Assembly: GCF_019279795.1 (NCBI RefSeq)
Contig: NC_056734.1
Coordinates: forward strand, 1,140,146-1,204,145
Reading direction: 5' to 3'
Origin: Protopterus annectens
Lineage: Eukaryota; Chordata; Ceratodontiformes; Protopteridae
Length of the DNA stretch: 64,000 nucleotides
The position numbers were made by a program, and so were the translations under genes. Below are positions 1 to 8,762 of the stretch, one piece after another (the stretch's first letter is position 1; every line of letters begins with the position of its first letter). Under the pieces are notes generated by a model, which saw only the letters and a list, made by a program, of their open reading frames with translations, was not told the DNA's origin and searched no databases.

Positions 1-1020
1 ATCAAAGGGATCTCATTGTTGAAAGGTATCAGTCAGGAGAAGGGTACAAAAAAATTTCCACAGCATTGGATATACCATGGAACACAGTGAAGGCAGTCAT
101 CAAAAAGTGGAGAAAAAATGGGACAACAGTGATGTTGCAAAGAACTGGACGTCCATCTAAAACTGATGAAAAGACAAGATGAAAACTGGTCAGGGAGGCT
201 GCCAAGAGACCTACAGCAACACTGAAGGAGCTAGAGGAATTTCTGGCAAGTACTGGTTGTGTACTACATGTGACAACAATCTCCCGTATTCTCCATATGT
301 CTGGACTAAGGGCTAGGGTTGCAAGACAGAAGCCTTTTCTTACACAGAAAAACATCCAGACCTGGCTAAAATTTGCAAAACAATACATCAAGTCTCCCAA
401 AAGCATGTGGGAAAATGTGTTATATTTATTTTATTTATTTATTTACATTTACATACAGCAAAAGCCATGGTTCACTGAGAGCTTACAAAGCATCAAAGGG
501 ATCTCATTGTTGAAAGGTATCAGTCAGGAGAAGGGTACAAAAAAATTTCCACAGCATTGTACCCTTCTCCTGTCTGATGAAACCAAGGTTGAACTTTTTG
601 GCCACAATTCCAAAAGGTACATTTGGCGCAAATTGTGAACAGTTCCAAATACCAGTCACTTTTGGCCCCAAACCTTCAGGTATCTGTAGAAATCTGAAAA
701 TGAAGAGGAATTTCACCTTTCAACATAACAATGACCCCAAGCATACATCCAAATCAACAAAAAAATGGCTTCACCAGAAGAAAATTAAAGTTTTGGAATG
801 GCTCAGCCAGAACCTTGACCTAAATCCAATAGAAAATCTGTGGGGTGACCTGAAGAAGGCTGTGCACAAGAGATGCCCTTGCAATCTGACAGATCTGGAG
901 TGCTTTTGCAAGGAAGAGTGAGCAAATATTGACAAGTCAAGATGTGCCATGCTGATAGACTCCTACCCAAGAAGACTGAATGATGTAGTTAAATCAAAAG
1001 GTACTTCAACAAAGTATTAG
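1..1020 (+). pseudogene. Tc1-like transposase pseudogene
   Basis: The left part (1-405) translates to the DNA-binding half of a Tc1 transposase: a helix-turn-helix region with [16 protein letters not shown] and then GTTVMLQRTGRPSKT, typical of the paired-like domain and GRPR-like linker. An in-frame TGA at about 179 breaks it. The right part (about 575-1020) carries the catalytic half, with [12 protein letters not shown], then [17 protein letters not shown] (second catalytic aspartate in the NDPKHTS box) and [17 protein letters not shown] (third acidic residue in the PIENLW box). It ends at a TAG at 1018-1020. Part of the central catalytic region is deleted or replaced between about 640 and 690. 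A family member of about 340 residues would cut and paste DNA at TA sites in the nucleus; this copy cannot be functional. Confidence 0.88.
491..559 (+). repeat. Direct duplication of the Tc1 N-terminal segment
   Basis: Bases 491-559 repeat bases 1-68 essentially without mismatch (both begin ATCAAAGGGATCTCATTG and end CCACAGCATTG). The second copy joins directly to the catalytic half at TACCCTTCTCCTG. The complementary words AGAAGGGTAC and TACCCTTCT lie close together here, so template switching at a short inverted match is a plausible cause. Confidence 0.85.
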
Positions 1021-1129
1021 TTTAGGGGTGTACACACTTATGCAACCAGCTTATTGTATGTTTTTTATTTTTTATATTTCCCCTAAGAGATTTGTTTTTC
1101 AATTGAACTGTGCAGGTTAAAGGTATAGA

Positions 1130-1397
1130 AGCCACAGTGGTGCAGCGGTAGCATTGTCGCCTCACAGCAAGAGGTTCTCCTGTTCAATTCTCAGCTGGAG
1201 CGCCTTCTGTGTGGAGTCTGCATGTCCTCCCCCCAGTCAAGTGGCGTTTGAAAGACATGCATGAAATGGGTGTGCCTTTGTTGAAGGTTGGGTGTCAAGC
1301 TGGCACCTTGGCACCATAAAAATCTACTGCCAATCATTAGCAGACCAGAGTTCCGCTGTGGCGACCCCTAACTGGGAAAAGCCAGAAGAAGACAGGT
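1130..1397 (+). mobile_element. tRNA-derived SINE, copy 1 (longest form)
   Basis: The head resembles a tRNA gene: an A-box-like TGGTGCAGCGGTAGC at about 1139 and a B-box-like GTTCAATTC at about 1182, so it would be an internal RNA polymerase III promoter. The 3' half ends with CCGCTGTGGCGACCCCTAAC followed by a GAAAAGCC-AGAAGAAG tail, the tail shared by V-SINE-type elements and their partner LINEs in fishes. It interrupts the Tc1 3' region: sequence before it (GCAGGTTAAAGGT) and after it (AGGTCACATTAAAGGTGG) join to a continuous Tc1 3' end. Unlike the other two copies, it retains about 25-30 extra bases around 1220-1255. Confidence 0.85.
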
Positions 1398-1510
1398 CAC
1401 ATTAAAGGTGGGAAAAGTTTTGAAATTATTTATTGTGGTCTCATTTCTTTATATTACAAAAACCTGGCATTTTAACAGGGGAGTGCATACACTTTTTATA
1501 TCCACTGTAT

Positions 1511-2340
1511 AGGCTGCATAAATACAATATTCTCTTTGCATAGGCCTAGAAATGCATCCATATTATAGCAGACCTTTGTCTTCATGCTATATTTCACATT
1601 TTGCTTTCAGCTTCAGTAAATACAGTTTAAGTAGAAAGGAATATTTCAGTCAATAACCTTCAGGCCATGAGACTGATAAGTCTGAGATGCACAGAGTTCA
1701 CAGCTTCCCAAGGGAAATGTTACAAGATGTGTAGACTCAAGGGAATATTTTATGTGTCAGAGAGACTTTGCAAAGACAGAAACATAGTTAAGACATATTT
1801 GCAGATTAGGCACCTGCAATAATAAATCTTATTTAGATGGTACAAGGCTTGGAAGCCAAGGTCAAGGATGCATGTAAAACTAACAAAGGAAATTTAGAGT
1901 TTAGATATTAAGATATACTTTTAAGTTACAGAGTTGCAGAAGTCAGCACAGTACACTTCAAATCATTTCAGTTTTCAGAGCTACAGAAGCTTGAATATCC
2001 AGTTATCAGTTTTTGTCTTGGTTCAAGATTTGTTTGGATATTGTTGCATTCAAACAGCTTCTGTTATATGACATTTATCTATGCTGCTACCTGCCATTCT
2101 ACATCCATTGTAATAAAAAACCTGCCAATCTACATTCCTTGTAATAAAAAATCTCCCAACCTTTGTGTTTTCTCCTGCTCATTATATGCATTATGTTTAC
2201 CTCATAATAAACTGCATTTATCAGACAATCAGAGGATTTTGACTTTTATTCTGAAAAGTGCAAAGAATGAAACTGTGAGATTCGGCACTTGTTCAGTCAG
2301 ATATAGAAAGCTGACTGATTTTAGCAGTTTCTAAGTCCAC
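1511..2340. other. No recognisable feature
   Basis: AT-rich sequence without a convincing reading frame or recognised repeat. A 97-codon open stretch at 2041-2334 has no motif I recognise and is treated as chance. Confidence 0.6.
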
Positions 2341-2343
2341 AAT

Positions 2344-2345
2344 GG

Positions 2346-2440
<95 letters not shown>

Positions 2441-2520
2441 AACACACACACGTGCACACATGCAGACATGTACATACATACATACATACATACATACATA
2501 CATACATACATACATACCTG
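2344..2520 (+). repeat. Compound microsatellite (CA)n(TA)n ... (CATA)n
   Basis: About 14 CA dinucleotides (from 2346) run into about 30 TA dinucleotides up to 2431. A degenerate CA stretch follows, then a tetranucleotide CATA run at about 2471-2517. Open frames here on both strands are products of the repeat. Confidence 0.97.
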
Positions 2521-3119
2521 CATGCATATACAGTGACCTCAGTAATGGCCATGAAAATATATATGCTGTACCTATTGTCCGTCTTGAAATTTTGTCCAAC
2601 TTAACATTTGATGTTGCTAGTATTGACAGTGTTACAGATGAAGTCTAAACTTAGACAGACAGACAGGTAGACAGACATAGATTGATAGATAAGACTAGAT
2701 GTTTGATTTGTTTGGCAGAGAAAATTAAGGCTCTGAGCTGATAAACTGTTTACTGTAGTACAGGGTTTGATTCCTTCAGCGTCCATTTGCCTACTGTGTG
2801 ACTCTGGGTGTGTCACTTAACCATACAGTTTTCCTGGGTTACCCACTGAAAAGGCACACTTTCATCCAGTTGGCATGCTTGGTCAACCAAATGTATAAAA
2901 TAAATAAGTAAGTGATGGGACATGGTCTAACTTTCTTTAACTTAAGAGTAGGGTCTATAGTAGAACATCGAAGTTTCAAAACTTCGAATGTTCTAATATT
3001 GGCCACTATTCAACGAAAGCTGAAAATATCGAAGCTACAGAAAATCAAATTTTTTCCCAGGGAAAGAATTTGGTTGTCCGTTTCTGTTGCTTCGGTATTT
3101 TCAGAGCTGTGGTGGAAAG

Positions 3120-3430
3120 TTACAGGTCGGGTTCAGGTAAGTGTGCGATTGAGAGCGGGTTAGCTTAGTTAGGGTTAGGGTGCGGGTTAGGTATGTGTGC
3201 GATTGTGTGGACGTAAGGGTTAAGGCGGGTTAGGTGAGTTAGGGTTAGGGCACGGGTCAGGTAAGTGTGCGACTGTGCGGACATGCGGGTTAAAGTGGGG
3301 TAGGTGAGTTAGGGTTAGGGCGTGGGTGAGGTGAGTGTGCGATAGTGACGGACCTTAAAGTTAGGGTTTGGGTTAAGGTAAGTGGATAGTTAGTGGTGTA
3401 TGTATAGTTTAGCGTAGGGTTAGGTGTAAG
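3120..3430 (+). repeat. GGGTTAG-rich ~70-bp tandem core of F1
   Basis: About four diverged units of 70 bp: GTTAGGGTTAGGG recurs at 3168, 3238 and 3308, each followed by a CGGGT-AGGTAAGTGTGCGA-like word. Each unit has only two TTAGGG words, so this is not an interstitial telomere. A near-identical core occurs in F2 at 47530-47755. Confidence 0.85.
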
Positions 3431-3434
3431 ATTT

Positions 3435-3436
<2 letters not shown>

Positions 3437-3526
<90 letters not shown>

Positions 3527-3527
3527 G
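3437..3527 (+). repeat. (GT)n microsatellite inside F1
   Basis: About 45 TG dinucleotides with one TA interruption. Overlapping open frames are only poly(Cys-Val). Confidence 0.97.
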
Positions 3528-4073
3528 GGATTACTGCTTGTTTGGTGTGCTTGTGTTGTGTATATGTGTTTTGGAACAGCAAATTTTTTCCCTAAGAAAA
3601 AATTCGCTGTTCTGTATGTTCGATGTTTTCAGCTTTCGCTGAATAGGGGTCGATATTAGAACATTCGAAGTTTTGAAACTTCAATGTTCTAATATAGACC
3701 CTAAGAGTACACATCCAGTTTTAATCCCCATCAAGTGATCATGAAAATCCTTGAAAGAAAAGGGCCTCGTGACAGGTTTGTTTCACACTGTGGACGCACA
3801 CACATGTAAGATGCTGTCCCAAAAAAGACAGGTAGTAAATAAACATGATAAAAACTATATTATCATGAAGATATTACAGCTTCTACAGATGTGTATGAGT
3901 TAACAAAAATGTTAAATAAACACACAAAGAATATTGCAAGAAATATAATCTCTCTATCTCATATCTGCCAGTAAGGGGTGGACATATCTCAGGACATTTA
4001 GGATAAAAGAATATTGCTGAAGACCTGCCTAAAAAGGAGCATGTGAATATAAAGAGGAAATAACAGCAAAACC

Positions 4074-4479
4074 TGTACATAACCCCACAGCAGTGTGGAC
4101 TCTGTACATAACCCCACGGCAGTGTGGACTCTGTACATAACCCCACGGCAGTGTGGACTCTGTACATAACCCCACGGCAGTGTGGACTCTGTACATAACC
4201 CCACAGCAGTGTGGACTCTGTACATAACCCCACGGCAGTGTGGACTCTGTACATAACCCCACGGCAGTGTGGACTCTGTACATAACCCCACGGCAGTGTG
4301 GACTCTGTACATAACCCCACGGCAGTGTGGACTCTGTACATAACCCCACGGCAGTGTGGGCTCTGTACATAACCCCACAGCAGTGTGGACTCTGTACATA
4401 ACCCCACGGCAGTGTGGACTCTGTACATAACCCCACAGTAGTGTGGACTCTGTACATAACCCCACGGCAGTGTGGACTC
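4074..4479 (+). repeat. 29-bp minisatellite, 14 copies
   Basis: Exactly 406 bp, or 14 units of 29 bp. The unit starts TGTACATAACCCCACGGCAG and ends TGTGGACTC. Most units differ only at ACGG/ACAG. Because 29 is not a multiple of three, three units (87 bp) give a 29-residue repeat, and all three minus frames stay open. Those open frames (about 3883-4516) are a by-product, not genes. Confidence 0.97.
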
Positions 4480-4841
4480 CTGTAGGGAAAAGGAGAGTTT
4501 CATACTGTAACACCATCTACTGCATTGTCAGGATTTGCATGATTAGTTTGGCACATTTTCAATGGCTGTTATGTTTTATTTAAGCATATGTCATGGCACA
4601 GTACCATAGTGCTGGCATTATATACTGCTACACACCGTTGGCAGTAAACAAAAAGTTAAAATCATGAAACTTAATATGCAAGTATGAGCATTTAGATGTG
4701 TGGTTTATTCATGACAATGTGAAATACCAAAAGCAAACAAACCAAATGGATAAAGGCTGCCTCAACCCAAAAACCAGATAGAACAAAAACAAATAAGGCA
4801 GCCAAGCACAGCTAAGGTACATCCGTTTATTAAAAAGTGTT

Positions 4842-4879
4842 AAGTGCTTTTGTGCAGGAGCTCTGCACTTCTTCAGACC
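4842..4879 (-). ncRNA. Hammerhead-ribozyme-like motif A (degenerate)
   Basis: On the minus strand the order is CTGAAGA, a perfect stem GTGCAG/CTGCAC with a short loop, then AAAA in place of the conserved GAAA, then GCACTT. Substitution of the conserved G, plus one extra A between CTGAAGA and the stem relative to the canonical fold, makes self-cleavage unlikely. Confidence 0.4.
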
Positions 4880-5020
4880 AGATAAAACACTAATAGCAAC
4901 TACCATTTAAATATAAATGTTGAAGGCTTGTATGCTTGCTCATTGATGTCAGTTGTTCTTAATCGGTTGTTTATTGATTGTATTATTTAAATGGTAGTTG
5001 TTATTAGTGTTTTATCTGGT

Positions 5021-5058
5021 CTGAAGAACTGCAGAGTTCCTGCATGAAAGCGCTTACC
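5021..5058 (+). ncRNA. Hammerhead-ribozyme-like motif B
   Basis: CTGAAGA, a 5-bp stem TGCAG/CTGCA, GAAA, then GCGCTTACC. The GCGC would form the very short stem III known from Penelope-associated type I hammerheads, which act as dimers. The pair closing stem II is C-T here, and one extra A precedes the stem, so activity is doubtful. This is the inverted partner of motif A. Confidence 0.45.
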
Positions 5059-5109
5059 ACTTTTTAATAAATGGATGTACCTTAGTTGTGCTTGACTGCC
5101 TTATCTGTT

Positions 5110-6915
5110 TCATGACAATGTGACTTAGTTTCACAAATGGTGTCTAATTCTTGAGCCATGCAATTTATTTGTGCATAGCTCTAAAAGTATATGGCTGTCA
5201 TACTAGCAGTTTGTTTTGTTACCTTGTACTATACTAAGTCTCTGACTTGCACATGTATGAAAAACAGTACCACGTATCCATTCATTCAATACCCAATGTA
5301 TCCTTGTTAGGGCCACAGGAAAGCTGGAGCACATATTGATATCCCACGGGCAAAATGAAGTGAAAGTAGTCCTTGATAGGATGCCTGTCATTTACACAGT
5401 CTCACATATTAAAACATATTTAATTTACATAAAAAAACAAATGTATAAAGTTAATAGAAAATAACTTTTACAATTTTGGAACACAAACTGCTAAGGTATG
5501 CATATTTTACAAGTGCTATGTACCCAAAGTCCACTTATGACCAAGTCAAGTGGGAACTTTACTGTTCTCGTGGTTTTGAAAATGTAACAGATATGCACAT
5601 GGAGTGGTTTCCAGAGAATAACAATGAAATAATTCCTTAGAAGCACTTAAATCTAGGAAAAGAAAGCATTTAAATCTAGGCATATCTTGTAAAAACTTTG
5701 CACGAAATTCCTGCATACCATGACTAACACCACAAAATAAACCAAGTCCTATTAAGTCCTACATTAACTGTGACAGAGCAATGTTCTTCTTTAAAGGAAT
5801 AAACACTATGAGACTTGTATGCTGAAAACATCTTCAATATATTTTATACATCTTGAAAAACAAAACTATTTTGTTTTCTTGTTTAAGGTCAATTTGCCAA
5901 ATTGCATTTAAAAATGTAGAATTTATGTTTGTAGCATAGCAGTGACACAGCATCCCTTGAAAACTGTAAGAAGAGATGGTGGCTGGCTGGAAACATATTG
6001 TCTACACACCACAACACACCACTGAGAAATAACAACACAGCTGCTGCTACCAATTTGTTTCTCTTGCCACCTTGCTTTACTTTGCCTCATCTTATTTCAG
6101 ATGGCTGGCATTGTTATATCCTGTTGGCTCAGTTGTAATACACTTATTGCCCAGTTACACAAATGCATATACAAACCTTAGACAGTACTTAAGTTAAAGG
6201 CACAGACCCATTTTGTGTGGACACAGTCACCACTCATCTCCTGCTTATTCCTCTCTGATACCCATCAATACATGACTCCAGGGATAGCTTGCACTGCTTC
6301 TGTAAGGTAATGGCAATTGTGTTTATGCTATCAGGACTTGAAGAAGAAATGAACATTTCTAGTAAACTAAATCAAAACCTACCTTTGTTTGGGAAATTCT
6401 TGCAGAGATCTGGACAAACCATGCTTCAAGTTTTTAAGAGAGTGTTACTGCAGTTATTCAGAAAAATATATCCCAGCAGAAATGGGTTAACCACATGACA
6501 TGCTCACATAGTTAATTTCCATCTTTTGGTTTGATAGCGGAACCTATGACAATAGCAGAATGCATTTTTTGGCCCTTGGTATCTCTTGAAGACATCTGAA
6601 AGTAAGGTAAGCAAGCAAAAAGCCTTGGCACTTCTTTCACTCCTCAGCTGTCCCACTGGTACCATGCCTCCAGTTGAACCCAAGTCATCAGCAATATAGA
6701 ATGACACTCTGCCCTGTATAACAGAGCTTTTAGCTGCTCAGTGGGAAAATTAGTTTTTCAGAAGTGCTGAAAAGAGATGAGAAAAACAGCTGTGCTATGG
6801 AGACAGATTTCCAATGAAGTGAAAACAGCTGAAAAGTTCTGCAGTAAAGAAATGCCCCAAAATCAGAAATTTGTATGTTTTGCAGTGCATTTTAATGTAA
6901 AATAGTTCCTCCATC
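5110..6915. other. No recognisable feature
   Basis: About 1.8 kb of AT-rich sequence. Short open frames at 5203-5391, 6289-6498 and 6504-6707 show no known motif and no splice context that I can defend. Confidence 0.6.
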
Positions 6916-6917
6916 CG

Positions 6918-8040
6918 TTTTAACAAACTAATTGCTTTATAGGGTTGCAGCTTTTCTAACTGTATGAAATTTTTATATGAAGTTTTTAGGGTAGTTATTT
7001 TAGGAACCCTTGTGCAAAACTATTGTGTTATTGTACAATTCCATTTATACATGTTACCTTACAGTCACTTTCATAAATTATATTTTTGACTCAAGTTACA
7101 GTTCAGGTGGTATGTTCCACAGATGGTATGGTAAAAATTTTAGTTGAAAAGATGATATGTTTTGGCAAAGATATAAACATTTGTTGAGGACAGCATTACA
7201 AGGCTTGTTTTTCATGTTTTTGTGGTGCTGCGGTAGCGTTGTCACCTCACAGTAAGACGCTGTCCGGTTTGACTCTCAGCTAGAGTGTCTTCTGCATGGA
7301 GACATGCATGAATGGGCGTACCTTTGTTGAAGGTTGTGCGTCAGGCCTGGCAAGCCGATACATAAAAATCAACTGCCAATCATTAGCGGACCGGAGTTCC
7401 GCTGTGGCGACCCCTAACCGGGAAAAGCCAAAAGACACAAACAAACCAACTTCTATTTTAACTAATTAATTGTTGTACAGGGCTAATACTTTTACTCTGT
7501 GGAATTTGGGTATGATATTTTCAGGGTAGTCATTTTTAGGGAGCTTCCTTTTAAACTATTGTGTGTCACTACACAATCCAATTTGGAAATTTCATTTGCA
7601 GCCATGTTTGTAAATGTTATTTTGTATACAAGTTGCACCAATTCTGTCTCAGGATTCAGGGATGATGGTGACCTATAGATGGCATTTTAGAAATCTGAAC
7701 TCAAAATGTTAAGTTTTGGCTAAGTAATGGACATTTGCTGATAATATTAAGAAAGTGTGCTACCCATTTTGAGTAATTTACTATATTGTAGGGCTATAAC
7801 TTTTTAATTATGTAGACTTTTTAGAATGACATTGTCACAGTATTCATTTAGGGCCCTTCTAACAGTTGTGTGTCATTGCAAAACTTCAACTGTAATATTG
7901 TAGTCATTTTCTCAAAACACATTTTGGATCCACTTTGCACAAATTCATTGTCATAGTTTAGGTACCAGAGGCCAGTAGATGGTAGGCTAAACATATGAGC
8001 TCAAAATGTTACATTTCAGCAGAGTTATGGGCATTCTGCC
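6918..8040 (+). repeat. Ancient tandem triplication of a ~300-bp unit, interrupted by a SINE
   Basis: Three diverged copies begin at about 6918 (TTTTAACAAACTAATTG), 7456 (TTTTAACTAATTAATTG) and 7767 (TTTTGAGTAATTTACTAT). Each continues through an AGGGCTAATACTTTT-like word, a CAGGGTAGTCATTTTAGG-like word, ACTATTGTGTGTCA, and ends near a CTCAAAATGTTA...TTTTGGC-like word. The spacing is 311 bp between copies 2 and 3. Between copies 1 and 2 it is 538 bp, which falls to about 300 bp once the SINE at 7220-7440 is removed. No coding function is apparent. Confidence 0.8.
7220..7440 (+). mobile_element. tRNA-derived SINE, copy 2
   Basis: Same family as copy 1: A-box-like GTGGTGCTGCGGTAGCG, a weak B box near GTTTGACTCTC, and the tail CCGCTGTGGCGACCCCTAAC with AAAAGCCAAAAGACAC. 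It lacks the 25-30 bp following GTGTGGAG in copy 1, a deletion shared with copy 3. It separates units 1 and 2 of the surrounding triplication and is therefore younger than that duplication. Confidence 0.85.
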
Positions 8041-8592
8041 AGTCAAAAAGTTAACGTTTCATGTTTTATTGGCATTCTAGTGCAGCATTCTTGTTTATAG
8101 TTTCCATGGCAGGGATTTTGAATTCTGCAGTGTCTTGATTCTCTCACTTTTAAATGTATTTTCCATTGTTTTCAAAACATAGTGAAGCTGATTACAGCAT
8201 CTTTTTCATTGAAGGTCTTAGTTAGCAATGAGAGACGAAATGGCTGCCTGTGAGATCCTGAAGGTTGTACAGCAGAAGGAATCTGAGACTGAATGTGAAG
8301 TCTAAGTATCTTACACTATTTTACGCCCATGTATGCAACATATTTGATGAATAGGTAACTAGTAAACTGATTGGTTAATGATCCTTGCCTAAGAAAGCAC
8401 ACAGACTTTAGCAAGTGCAGTCATGTGTCAGAGTAGACAGACTTCATTGCTGCATTTCTGCACAGTAAAATATGAGTCATTAATAAATCCCAAAGAAACA
8501 TAATCATGCTCTTGTACAACCGTGTGTTGAATTCCCCATTCCTGTTAGACATTTCTTAGTACTGCTATAGCATATGATTTATGTTCATTTAT
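8041..8592. other. No recognisable feature
   Basis: AT-rich sequence between the triplicated repeat and the CR1 3' tail. Nothing supportable. Confidence 0.6.
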
Positions 8593-8762
8593 TTCATAGG
8601 TTTATAGGTTCATTGGTAGGTACTAGGCTATTGGCTCTGGAACCTATATAAGCCTAGCCAAAAAGGTACCCTGGCTTTCGCCACCCAAGAAAATTATTTT
8701 CTTGTGTCCCTGTCGAGCAGAGCCACAGAAGTGATCCCCGAGGTGAATTTCCTCTTCCCCAT

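Larger units (their letters stand above)
1..1510 (+). mobile_element. Tc1/mariner DNA transposon, decayed, left end outside the window
   Basis: A Tc1-type element runs from the window edge to the terminal motif TTTTTATATCCACTGTAT at about 1492-1510, the usual Tc1 end in fish and amphibians. Its transposase reading frame is broken in several places. The middle holds 80 bp of unrelated T-rich sequence (about 410-490) and then a second copy of the first 68 bases of the window (491-559), so the element is rearranged. The 3' untranslated part is split by a SINE at about 1130-1397. The 5' terminal inverted repeat is not in the window. Confidence 0.9.
2951..3701. mobile_element. F1: 751-bp non-autonomous inverted-repeat element with 8-bp target duplication
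   Basis: The two ends are long inverted repeats of about 130 bp. The left arm begins GGGTCTATAGTAGAACAT; the right arm, read on the other strand, begins GGGTCTATATTAGAACAT. Both contain the small palindrome GAAGTTTCAAAACTTC and then CGAAAGCTGAAAA. The element is flanked by perfect 8-bp direct repeats, TAAGAGTA at 2943-2950 and 3702-3709, the target-site size of hAT transposons. It codes for nothing. The centre holds a GGGTTAG-rich tandem core (3120-3430) and a long (GT)n tract. A hAT-dependent MITE is the best reading; the transposase source is not in the window. Confidence 0.85.
4790..5105. repeat. Inverted repeat pair carrying hammerhead-like motifs
   Basis: The sequence at about 4790-4912 is the reverse complement of 4988-5105 with roughly 85-90% agreement by eye, separated by about 75 bp. 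The arms contain TAAGGTACATCCGTTTATTA and its counterpart TAATAAATGGATGTACCTTA. Each arm carries a CTGAAGA-stem-(G)AAA-GC motif. These look like terminal repeats of Penelope-like elements in head-to-head orientation without an intervening coding region. Confidence 0.75.

Noticed and set aside
2293-2599. Cys-Val and His-Thr rich open frames
   Set aside because: Translations of CA/TA/CATA microsatellites. The same applies to frames at 3438-3659, 22535-22741 and 25727-26047.
3168-3430. Interstitial telomere
   Set aside because: Only two TTAGGG words per ~70-bp unit, embedded in a longer specific sequence inside a transposable element.
3883-4516. Three overlapping minus-strand frames of 142-206 codons
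   Set aside because: Generated by the 29-bp minisatellite; all three frames read the same peptide family.
6289-6498. Small host gene
   Set aside because: 69-codon frame without motif, codon bias evidence or splice context.
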